Assembly: GCF_024436435.1 (NCBI RefSeq)
Contig: NZ_JAFMZP010000001.1
Location: forward strand, 806,001-870,000
Direction of reading: 5' to 3'
DNA: 64,000 nucleotides
DNA from: Desertivirga xinjiangensis
GTDB taxonomy: Bacteria > Bacteroidota > Bacteroidia > Sphingobacteriales > Sphingobacteriaceae
The notes under the pieces are model-generated. The model searched no databases, had not been told where the DNA came from, and saw nothing but the letters and a program-made list of their open reading frames with translations. Positions 1 through 6,493 of this stretch are shown here, in pieces. Both the position numbers and the translations under genes were made by a program. How positions within the stretch are numbered: position 1 is the stretch's first letter; every line of letters starts with the position of its first letter.

Positions 1-1
1 T

Positions 2-148
2 TTGAACTACCAGATGAATGTTACCATAGGAGAGGGATTGGATGGATATAATGACTCTGCAGCCAAATTTAAAAACCAATATCCTGACTTCTACAGTGTA
101 TTTTCTGCCGGAATAAAGATCTGCTTCGGGCCTGAAGGCTTGTATTAA
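2..148 (+). CDS. C-terminal end of an outer-membrane protein (partial)
   Basis: The window opens inside a reading frame that gives 48 residues and then stops at TAA. The peptide alternates hydrophobic and polar residues and ends in a short aromatic-containing strand (FSAGIKICFGPEGLY). This resembles the last strands of the small outer-membrane beta-barrel proteins common in Bacteroidetes. The 5' part lies outside the window, so family and start cannot be given. A lipid-anchored or secreted protein is possible; the barrel reading is an inference from strand pattern only. Confidence 0.5.
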   Translation: MNYQMNVTIGEGLDGYNDSAAKFKNQYPDFYSVFSAGIKICFGPEGLY

Positions 149-772
149 ATCTCTCATTAATCAATTAAAACTTCTTAAAGCAGGTGATTTTCCTTCGGGA
201 ATGGTAACCCTCTGTTCGATAACTATAGCGGAAGTCTAGGGGAAAGATTCGGGAAAGGTTATCCCTTGGTAGCGGATGGCTTCGAGGTTTCTTCGGGAAG
301 TCTTCGGGAAAACATACCCTTTCTTCGGGAAGTGTTCGGGAAGGCTTCGGAAAAAAGCGAAGCCGCTTCGGGAAACCTTCGGAAACTGCCGAACACGGAG
401 GCTTGCTTTTCCGAATGCCTGGCAGGCCTGATAATATTTCTTTGCGAACCTTTTAAGAACAGAACAGATCAATCTGGCGGCAAAGGGGGCTTGATTATTG
501 GAAGACGAAAATAAGCTCAATTATTTTCGATGATTGCAGACATCATGTCAAGTAATATAAGTAAGATTTTTTGTGTTGTCAACTCTACTGTCAAGCCTAT
601 TTAGTAAACTTATTCGTTTGTGTAAAGCTTAGGTTGTGAAAAAATAGCTTAAAACACGTTTAGGTTGCCCTTGCAGCGCTTGATGTGCTATAAATGATGT
701 CTTATGTAGGAAGTGAAAAATATCGCCTTTACGGGCTTTATTTTGCGTCATAATTATTTTTCAGAATGTCTC
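149..772. other. Gene-poor gap with a degenerate TTCGGGAA repeat cluster
   Basis: No convincing gene is seen in this 620-base gap. Between about 190 and 400 the words TTCGGGAA, TTCGGGAAG and TTCGGAAA recur roughly nine times at irregular spacing. They open short reading frames on both strands, but the translations are repeats of the same bases read differently and match no family I know. From 400 to 772 I see only AT-rich sequence without clear hairpins. The last 20 bases run into the conserved left edge of the structured element that follows. Confidence 0.5.
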
Positions 773-792
773 TGATTTTTCTCATCTTTACA

Positions 793-1000
793 GTGCGTCA
801 CATGCTGGATGAGAATCCAGTCTATTTTTTTATTAATGATATACCCAGGCAAGCAGGTGTAAGTCCTCGCACTCTTCCGGACATCCGGCGTGTGACGCGG
901 TGACCTGGGTTTTTATTTTGTTTTTCAATGCGTCACACGAAAAATGAATCAGCAGGGGCACCAGGTGCTTCCTGCTGCCGGCCTGTTTCCCCATGCAGGC
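793..1000 (+). ncRNA. Structured RNA element upstream of the 143-codon gene, copy 1
   Basis: This is a predicted structured leader, or a separate RNA, supported by comparison with the second copy at 6871. The predicted stems, in order, are as follows. Bases 795-804 can pair with 889-898. A hairpin at 805-820 has a GAGA loop of GNRA type. Bases 843-849 pair with 904-910, which makes a pseudoknot with the first stem. A hairpin at 855-867 has loop TGTAAGT, and another lies at 877-888. A T-rich stretch follows at 910-926. Bases 930-939 repeat 795-804 and match 889-898 perfectly over ten pairs. Two more hairpins close at 950-977 and 981-1000. Stem changes between copies are compensatory. The upstream CATCTTTAC could be a weak -7 box. 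Strand is taken from the downstream gene; transcription is not proven. Confidence 0.7.
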
Positions 1001-1055
1001 TCAATGAACCCATGGATCTATTTGTCAGCCTTCAGGAAGGAAAGGAGCACCGGCA

Positions 1056-1487
1056 ATGAAAAAGCACAAAAATCGCTTCAAGCAGTATGAGGAAATCAGT
1101 GACGAGTTCTCTTCTGAGTGGAGGAAGCTGGATCTCCTGGTTCCTTCTAACCTTAAAATGCTTTGTCGTCTGTTGGATCTGAAGCTCGAAACGCTGCTTA
1201 AAGACTTTATGTGGCGGCTTAGCTATATGGTAGCAAGCGGTACGGATGAACAGTGCCAGGCAGCCAGGGATTATTTTCTTTCCTGCGGCTATGGGAAGAA
1301 TTTCTATTCGGAAAAACAGCTGCAGCAGATCTTCCGCGAACTGGATGCTAAAAAGCAATTCTGGCCGGATGTGGATGATGAGGTGATCACTCCTGTGCAG
1401 GAGGAATTGCATTACCTCTGGAGCCACATGCATATGGAGTATTGGCTTGAGAAGTGGAAGGGGAGGAAGGGGAAGTTTGAGTTGTAA
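1056..1487 (+). CDS. Unknown 143-residue protein following the structured RNA, copy 1
   Basis: I do not recognise this family. The protein is rich in charged and aromatic residues and looks mostly helical, with no signal peptide or membrane segment. It begins MKKHKNRFKQYEE and has conserved patches around SEWRKLDLLVPSNLKML, LKDFMWRLSYMVASGTDEQC, CGYGK and the C-terminal HYLWSHMHMEYW. The start is supported by AAAGGAG 14 bases upstream, in sequence shared by both copies. A second copy at 7137 differs by scattered substitutions that mostly keep the frame, so the protein has been under selection. It always sits behind the structured element and convergent to an Rpn-family nuclease, suggesting a joint role, possibly RNA binding. 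That role is inference. Confidence 0.75.
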   Translation: MKKHKNRFKQYEEISDEFSSEWRKLDLLVPSNLKMLCRLLDLKLETLLKDFMWRLSYMVASGTDEQCQAARDYFLSCGYGKNFYSEKQLQQIFRELDAKKQFWPDVDDEVITPVQEELHYLWSHMHMEYWLEKWKGRKGKFEL

Positions 1488-1563
1488 GTTTTAGGTTTTA
1501 AGTGGTAGGTTTAGGGCATGGCGCTTAGCCGGTGTGGGGTGTTAATGATGGGCTGTTAATGAT

Positions 1564-1591
1564 ATAGTCGCTGCCTGGAGGTAGTGGCTAT
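1564..1591 (+). terminator. Conserved hairpin after the 143-codon gene, copy 1
   Basis: Twelve pairs form between 1564-1575 and 1580-1591 (two G-U), closed by a TGGA loop. The same hairpin follows the second copy at 7624, with T-G in place of C-G at one pair, so the stem is kept. No strong T-run follows, so termination is likely but not certain. Confidence 0.5.
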
Positions 1592-1686
1592 GTCTTTGTG
1601 GGGTTTAATGCATCATGCGTTAGCACGCGCATTATGTCGCGACTGTTGGCGACTGTCCTTAGGTGTGCCGAGAGAAGCGACGAATT

Positions 1687-1813
1687 CTGTCCTTAGAGTT
1701 CGCAAGGCGGCTCTAAGGATTCAAAAATAAAAAGGAGTCTCCGACTCCTGACAAATTGTTTCTTCGTCATCCTGAACTTGTTTCAGGACCTCTTGCTTAA
1801 GCTGGTGGTAAGG
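1687..1813. repeat. Left half of the CTGTCC palindromic element joined to a TCCTGAA hairpin repeat
   Basis: Bases 1687-1749 match the left half of the CTGTCC elements found elsewhere in the window. They hold a CCTTAGAG...CTCTAAGG hairpin and the small palindrome GGAGTCTCCGACTCC. Bases 1763-1813 are a second dispersed repeat with the core hairpin TCCTGAActtgtTTCAGGA, also found at 2882, 7741 and 34308. Both lie between the convergent genes of module A and were duplicated with it. Confidence 0.75.
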
Positions 1814-1841
1814 TGCTTGTGTGCCAACAACCCAAATATGC

Positions 1842-2678
1842 TTATAGACCTTCTATTTCTTCCTTGGACAGGCCGGTCGCTTTTGCAATATCTTCAACAG
1901 AGACGTCTATCTTCTTAAGCTGACGGGCTATATTACGCTTCTCTTCATGCATTTTGGCCTCCGCTTTAGCACGCTCTTTTTCTGCACCTTTCTTATAAAG
2001 GAAATCCTCTTCTTCCTTAAAAAATAGACTTACTGATTGCATAACCTTTTCGAATTGTGGTTGTATACTGCTACGTAACTTTACAAAGATACGTAATTGG
2101 TTGAAATATCGGCTCTCTGTCAAGTCACCTTTGGTATGTTCTTGTATTCCCGTTACTACCTCTTTTACAATGGAGTAGGGGTCTTTGTTTTTGAGATCGG
2201 CCAGCAGGGCCAGCATCTTCACTTCCGGATTGACTGAGTTCAGAAACAAGCGGTAGTTCATCTCCGAGATCATCAAAAGCGGGTAACTATATTTAAGACA
2301 ATCGTCATTGATGCTGGTAGCCATCTGTGGTCGTTCTTCGCCAAGAAAGATCACATACTGCTTCACCGGGAGCTTGTACCGCCGCATGAGCATGGCTCTA
2401 TATTCAAGCATCCGGTAAATCATCTCATAGTCGTTCACCAACTGGAATTCGATGTGAAGCACAAAGGTTTCACCGCTGCTAGTGGTGATTTTCTTAAGAC
2501 CATCAGGTTTTCGCTCTTTGGTGTGCTGAATATCGTCGGGAAGCTCTTCACTGGAAGCTACATCGATACCCAACACCTCCTGGATAATGATGGGAAGTGT
2601 TACTTCAAGGTTTTCGCGAAAGATCTTATCATATTGACCAGATTGTCGTCCCGGCTTTTTAAGATCACTATCAGACAT
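1842..2678 (-). CDS. Rpn-family PD-(D/E)XK nuclease (transposase-like), intact copy
   Basis: This 278-residue protein belongs to the Rpn / PDDEXK_2 family, known as recombination-promoting nucleases or putative transposases that cut DNA. The N-terminal half carries the nuclease core: D59 in KPDG and E77/Q79 in HIEFQ fit the D...ExQ catalytic pattern. The C-terminus is typical of the family: a charged coiled stretch (KGAEKERAKAEAK, residues 230-245) followed by a small helical motif ending VEDIAKATGLSKEEIEGL. The start MSDSD is shared with the copy at 8676. The gene converges on the 143-codon gene. It is the only one of three copies in the window without a frameshift, so it may be the only active one. 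Confidence 0.88.
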   Translation of the reverse strand: MSDSDLKKPGRQSGQYDKIFRENLEVTLPIIIQEVLGIDVASSEELPDDIQHTKERKPDGLKKITTSSGETFVLHIEFQLVNDYEMIYRMLEYRAMLMRRYKLPVKQYVIFLGEERPQMATSINDDCLKYSYPLLMISEMNYRLFLNSVNPEVKMLALLADLKNKDPYSIVKEVVTGIQEHTKGDLTESRYFNQLRIFVKLRSSIQPQFEKVMQSVSLFFKEEEDFLYKKGAEKERAKAEAKMHEEKRNIARQLKKIDVSVEDIAKATGLSKEEIEGL

Positions 2679-2786
2679 GATGGGTTTATTGATTTTATAA
2701 ATACAATATTAATACCCATTCCCTCTGAAGAAAATGATCTTGGTTACCTTTTCATCGCAAACTTTGTGTTGAAATAGGGAATAGTG

Positions 2787-2854
2787 CTTTCGTGCGGCTA
2801 TGGGAAGAATTTCTATTCGGAAAAGCAGCTGCTGCAGATCTTCCGCGAGCTGGA
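2787..2854 (+). pseudogene. Relic of the 143-codon gene
   Basis: This short stretch matches codons 84-107 of the 143-codon gene at high identity (it reads CGYGKNFYSEKQLLQIFRELE). It lacks start, end and the structured leader. It lies directly before a TCCTGAA repeat and a convergent nuclease pseudogene, in the same order as in the full modules. It is therefore the left remnant of a third module A copy. Confidence 0.8.
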
Positions 2855-2859
2855 ATCTC

Positions 2860-2931
2860 GGACTCCTGACAAACTTATTTCTTCGTCATCCTGAACTTGT
2901 TTCAGGACCTCTTGCTCAAGCTGGTGGTAAG
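2860..2931. repeat. TCCTGAA hairpin repeat, second copy
   Basis: A GGACTCC remnant of the palindromic element is followed at 2882 by the dispersed repeat with hairpin TCCTGAActtgtTTCAGGA and the tail CTCTTGC..AAGCTGGTGGTAAGG. It is nearly identical to the copies at 1763 and 7741, as expected for a duplicated module. Confidence 0.75.
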
Positions 2932-2960
2932 GGGCATGGGTGCCAACAACCCAAATATGC

Positions 2961-3802
2961 TTATAGGCCTTCTATTTCTTCCTTGGAGAGGCCGGTGGCT
3001 TTTGCAATATTTTCAACAGAGACGCCTATCTTCTTAAACTGACGGGCTATATTACGCTTCTCTTCATGCAATTTGGCCTCCGCTTTAGCACGCTCTTCAC
3101 GCATTTTGGCTTCCGCTTTAGCACGCTCTTTTCTGCACCTTTCTTGTAAAGGAAATCCTCTTCTTCCTTAAAAAATAGACTTACTGATTGCATAACCTTT
3201 TCGAATTGTGGTTGTATACTGCTACGTAACTTTACAAAGATACGTAATTGGTTGAAATGTCGGCTCTCTGTCAAGTCACCTTTGCTATGTTCCTGTATTC
3301 CCGTTACTGCCTCTTTTACAATGGAGTAAGGGTCTTTGTTTTTGAGATCGGCCAACAATGCCAGCATCTTCACTTCCGGATTGTCTGAGTTCAGAAACAA
3401 CCGGTAGTTCATCTCCGAGATCATAAAAAGCGGGTAACTGTACTGAAGACGCTCGTCATTGATGCTGGTAGCCATGGGAGGTAGTTCTTCGCCAAGAAAG
3501 ATCACATACTGCTTCACCGGGAGCTTGTACCGCCGCATGAGCATGGCTCTATATTCAAGCATCCAGTAAATCATCTCATTGTCGTTTATTAACTGGAATT
3601 CGATGTGAAGCACAAAGGTTTCACCGCTGCTAGTGGTGATTTTCTTAAGACCATCAGGTTTTCGCTCTTTGGTGTGCTGAATATCGTCGGGAAGCTCTTC
3701 ACTGGAATCTACATCGATACCCAACACCTCCTGGATAATAATGGGAAGTGTTACTTCGAGGTTCTCCCTAATGATCTTATCAATGTAGTTTCTACAGCTC
3801 AA
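2961..3802 (-). pseudogene. Rpn-family nuclease, frameshifted and with replaced N-terminus
   Basis: This copy is very similar to the intact gene at 1842. Near 3131 a run of five T has become four, so the frame shifts after YKKGAEK and ends in an unrelated basic tail at 3047. The usual tail, ending SKEEIEGL, is still readable in the other frame down to a stop at 2961. The first 17 residues of the family N-terminus are missing and replaced by MSCRNYID. Similarity to the other copies stops near 3781, where the palindrome of module B begins. The catalytic residues remain, so a shortened nuclease could still be made, but loss of function is more likely. Confidence 0.85.
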
Positions 3803-3805
3803 TTT

Positions 3806-3834
3806 CTTTCACCTTTCAATAGTGATAGACCATT
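3806..3834 (+). promoter_or_regulatory. Palindromic operator candidate of the peptide module, copy 1
   Basis: An imperfect inverted repeat, CTTTCAC, nine bases, GTGATAG, is followed by ACCATT. The block is shared with 4322 and 6318. The distance from the end of the block (3834) to the -7-like box TAATTTTA (3870) is 35-36 bases, the same as in the other two copies. The box here has lost the final G of TAnnTTTG, in keeping with decay of the gene behind it. Confidence 0.6.
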
Positions 3835-3950
3835 CACCGCATATTTTGAGATACCTGGAACTGTTCAGTTAATTTTACCAGCAAGGGAAGGGTAAAGACC
3901 TGGTTGAGAACCCTGAATTAAAATTAAACCTCAATTGAAATCATTTTGAA

Positions 3951-4168
3951 ATGAAAAAACCATCGTTTCCATTTCCTGCCCCACTGTATTTATTGCCCTA
4001 TGCCTGGCTTCTGAAAAACTTAATGGCCCTGCTTCTATCCTTTATACACTCGCTTTTGTAATCTTCGTTGGAAGCTGTATTTACCTGAGAAATAAATTGA
4101 AAACAGTTTCTGGAAATAGCCTGGAAGTGTCAGGCTACGGGCGACGCTATAAAATGCTCTTAGCCTAA
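3951..4168 (+). pseudogene. Small hydrophobic peptide gene, copy 1, frameshifted
   Basis: The sequence aligns with the 56-codon gene at 4470, but one base is missing within the first nine codons. From ATG the frame leaves the conserved reading almost at once. The conserved frame can be followed as ISCPTVFIALCLASEKLNG... and IYLRNKL, with a C-terminus that differs from the other copies and ends at 4168. There is no start codon in that frame after the preceding TGA. It is therefore a dead paralogue. Confidence 0.65.
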
Positions 4169-4270
4169 GTCCGGGCTATCTATTGAGCACAGCGTGTGCG
4201 GACGAGGATAAATCTGACAGGGAGGAGCAGCTAAAAGGACAGCTTAAAACTTTATTCTTTAGTCGAAATA

Positions 4271-4350
4271 CTATCACTATTCAATTTTGAAACCTCGAAA
4301 ATAATGTCCTCATGCCAATTTCTGCCACTTTTCGATAGTGATAGACCATT
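4271..4350 (+). promoter_or_regulatory. Operator candidate of the peptide module, copy 2, with extra inverted site
   Basis: The main site is CTGCCAC (4322-4328), nine bases, GTGATAG (4338-4344), then ACCATT. About 40 bases upstream, 4271-4284 is the reverse complement of TTGAATAGTGATAG, that is, a second site in the opposite direction. Paired sites are common for dimeric activators. The nearby AraC regulator is the obvious candidate to bind, but this is inference from position. Confidence 0.55.
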
Positions 4351-4386
4351 TCATCCCAGATTTTTAAATGCATTAATGTGTTGGGA

Positions 4387-4394
4387 TAATTTTG
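4387..4394 (+). promoter_or_regulatory. -7 promoter box before the 56-codon gene
   Basis: TAATTTTG matches the Bacteroidetes -7 consensus TAnnTTTG exactly and begins 36 bases after the operator block. A clear -33 TTTG is not visible, which fits an activator-dependent promoter. The predicted leader to the ATG is about 70 bases. Confidence 0.55.
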
Positions 4395-4469
4395 CACAAC
4401 AAGGGGAGGTAATTTACCATATTGAGAATTCCTTTAAAAAAAAATTAAACTTAACTAACATCATTTGAC

Positions 4470-4640
4470 ATGACAAATTTTATTGTTTTCATTTCCTGTC
4501 CAATTGCATTTATTTCACTGTGCCTGGCGGCCGAAGAACATCAGGACCATGCTTCCATTCTTTACGCAGTCGCATTCGCAACTTTTATAGGATGTGGTAT
4601 TTACCTGAGAAATAAATTAGATGAAAATTTCTGGAATTAA
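4470..4640 (+). CDS. Small hydrophobic membrane peptide (56 residues), copy 2
   Basis: The ATG opens a 56-codon frame ending in TAA. The product has a hydrophobic N-terminal segment (about residues 4-20), a short acidic/His-rich link (EEHQDHAS) and a second hydrophobic segment (about 29-44), followed by LRNKLDENFWN. It looks like a small inner-membrane protein with two membrane helices, or one with a signal sequence. Two paralogues (3951, broken; 6494, intact) keep the same start, N-terminal pattern and FWN end, which supports translation. It converges on the AraC regulator at 4836 and has a strong promoter and palindrome upstream. The function is unknown; I match it to no family. Confidence 0.65.
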   Translation: MTNFIVFISCPIAFISLCLAAEEHQDHASILYAVAFATFIGCGIYLRNKLDENFWN

Positions 4641-4835
4641 AAAGTAAAAAAATATCTACCTGGCTACTGAGCTGTTGAGATTAGGATCAATGCTCGGTAG
4701 CCTTTCTTATTTTAAGATTGACTTTGGTGACTTAGCCTGGCGATTAATTGATAACCACAGATCACCACAGCTAGGTTTCTCGGTTTGATAAAATCGTAGT
4801 TTTCTTTCGCAAAGAAATACTTAAACTCCAGAACC

Positions 4836-6047
4836 TCAGGTTTCAACCTTACTTCTCTGCAAATAATTCAAAGGCATCATCCCCGTTTCTTTTTTAAAGG
4901 CCCTGTAAAAGGTGGTGATGCTATTAAACCCTGATTCGTACGCTATTCCATCGATTGTCATGGTCTCTGCTTTATCCCGATAGCTCTGAATAAAATATTC
5001 TACTCTATAGCCATTCACCCAATCCCTGAAGTTCTTGCCCATCACATTATTGATGATGAAAGAGCAGTGGTGAGCGGGAATATCTAGATGGTGAGCCAAA
5101 TGTATGATTTGAAACTTGCTATTTAAAAACGGCTTATTTTCTTCCATATGGCTGTTCATATCTTCGATATAAACAGCTGCCTGTTCCGAAGTAAGGTTTA
5201 GCTTTTTAACTGTAGCAGGCTGTTGCGAACCTTCCGGCTCTTCAAGCGCAGTATCTTGTGTTTCAAAGGATCTTGCATGGGGTATCTTATTACCCGAAAC
5301 TATGAGGTATCCATACATGATGCGGGGATGGTGAATCATAAAGACTACCAGTGCAAAAAATACCAGGCAATTAAGTACTATGGCTATATGTATGGTATTA
5401 CTAGACTGAATAGCATGAGGGTTTTTTAGAAACAGCAAAGGAGATATGCTAATGAGTTGGGAAAGGCTTGCGGGAATGAGGCAGGTTAACAGCCATTTTT
5501 TCTCAATGCTGTTCTTTTTATGCAGAATGCCTGATTTGAACAGATCCCGCCACGCAAAAAACAAATAAACTATAAAGAGGGAATGGAATGCAAAGTAGTA
5601 ATACTGAGCAGGAAAAAAACCATTTTGTATCGTGCTGAAAAACTGCCTGTTCTTCATAATATGAGCAGCCACGTCAACCAGGTCGATATTTGAGAAAAAC
5701 CAGGTGTACAAGTTGTCGATTACAGCAAGAACGGGAATAATGAAGTGTACCAGGTCCTTTTTTCTAATTCGACTCAGGTCATTTATAAAGTAATGGATAT
5801 AAAGATAAAAACAGGCTGGCACTGCGAAGGAAAGGGTCACAGCAAACTTTAGGAAATATGGGAAATTGATCAGTTGCTGGCTATTTATTAGAAGGAAGCC
5901 TGTGTTCAGTGCTACTCGTGCCAGTATTGGGATGATCAGTAAGCGGTTCAATACCCTGTTACCTGTTTCAGCAAAGAACAAATGAATACAAAACAGTAAA
6001 AATAACAGGGTTCCGGTACCTGTGGTTAAGTCTAATAGTAATCCCAT
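4836..6047 (-). CDS. AraC-family regulator with membrane-spanning N-terminus
   Basis: The protein has 403 residues. About residues 1-250 are hydrophobic, with seven or so predicted membrane helices. The C-terminal 100 residues are an AraC DNA-binding domain with two helix-turn-helix motifs. The second is typical: DGIAYESGFNSITTFYRAFKKETGMMPLNYLQ. Such proteins are common in Bacteroidetes and are thought to sense envelope or extracellular signals. It lies between two copies of the small peptide gene and converges on the first. A relic of a second copy lies at 6707, so regulator and peptide gene were duplicated together. The palindromes at 4322 and 6318 are plausible targets. Confidence 0.85.
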   Translation of the reverse strand: MGLLLDLTTGTGTLLFLLFCIHLFFAETGNRVLNRLLIIPILARVALNTGFLLINSQQLINFPYFLKFAVTLSFAVPACFYLYIHYFINDLSRIRKKDLVHFIIPVLAVIDNLYTWFFSNIDLVDVAAHIMKNRQFFSTIQNGFFPAQYYYFAFHSLFIVYLFFAWRDLFKSGILHKKNSIEKKWLLTCLIPASLSQLISISPLLFLKNPHAIQSSNTIHIAIVLNCLVFFALVVFMIHHPRIMYGYLIVSGNKIPHARSFETQDTALEEPEGSQQPATVKKLNLTSEQAAVYIEDMNSHMEENKPFLNSKFQIIHLAHHLDIPAHHCSFIINNVMGKNFRDWVNGYRVEYFIQSYRDKAETMTIDGIAYESGFNSITTFYRAFKKETGMMPLNYLQRSKVET

Positions 6048-6317
6048 GAAATTATCTTACAAGGATATGGTTACTGATCTTTGTGATCGAAAACTCTATC
6101 TTAAATTCGATTTTTTGAATCCTCATCAATAATTACCCCTTTTGAGAAGTAATGCTCTGCAAAGTCGCCATTTTTTGAGTACTAAACTAGTTATTGGGTA
6201 ACAATTTTGTAATTGCGAGTAAGTAAAATTACTCCCCGCCTGAGGCTCAGGTGTATTGCACTTTCTGGAAAGCTTTCGGCGTAGAAGACAAGAAATAGCA
6301 TTCCGTGCCAATTTTTT

Positions 6318-6346
6318 CTATCACGTTTCGATAGTGATAGACCATT
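6318..6346 (+). promoter_or_regulatory. Operator candidate of the peptide module, copy 3 (best palindrome)
   Basis: CTATCAC (6318-6324), nine bases, GTGATAG (6334-6340), then ACCATT. The arms are perfectly complementary here, unlike in copies 1 and 2. The end of the block is 36 bases from the -7 box at 6382, the same spacing as the other copies. The spacing suits an activator bound just upstream of the polymerase. Confidence 0.6.
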
Positions 6347-6381
6347 GCCTGACGTATTTAAGAATGGATGAAGATTTGGGA

Positions 6382-6389
6382 TACTTTTG
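6382..6389 (+). promoter_or_regulatory. -7 promoter box before the 47-codon gene
   Basis: TACTTTTG fits TAnnTTTG exactly. It lies 105 bases before the ATG at 6494 and keeps the operator spacing seen at 4387. Confidence 0.55.
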
Positions 6390-6493
6390 CCACCCAGGAG
6401 GAGGTAATAGACCTAATCGACTTAATTGATTTAATTGACCAGGCGAGAGATCACTCCAAACCAAATTTAAACGCAAATTAACATCATTTTGAC

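Noticed and set aside
236-520. Genes of 82 and 94 codons on opposite strands
   Set aside because: Both frames lie over the TTCGGGAA repeat cluster, read the same repeats, and resemble no protein family.
843-910. Cobalamin riboswitch
   Set aside because: The words GGCAA and GGTGTAAGTCC resemble the core of cobalamin riboswitches, but no B12 box is seen, the conserved GC-ACTGT part is absent, and the following gene has no link to cobalamin uptake or synthesis.
793-1000. Group II intron (GTGCG start)
   Set aside because: The sequence begins GTGCG in both copies, as group II introns do, but there is no domain V hairpin, no reverse transcriptase and no split gene around it.
1032-1433. Reverse-strand 133-codon frame over the 143-codon gene
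   Set aside because: It is the shadow of a gene with a ribosome site and a conserved paralogue; the reverse frame is not kept in the second copy.
6126-6311. Reverse-strand 61-codon gene
   Set aside because: It covers the promoter-side gap of the AraC regulator, has no recognisable features and overlaps the conserved upstream block of the peptide gene.
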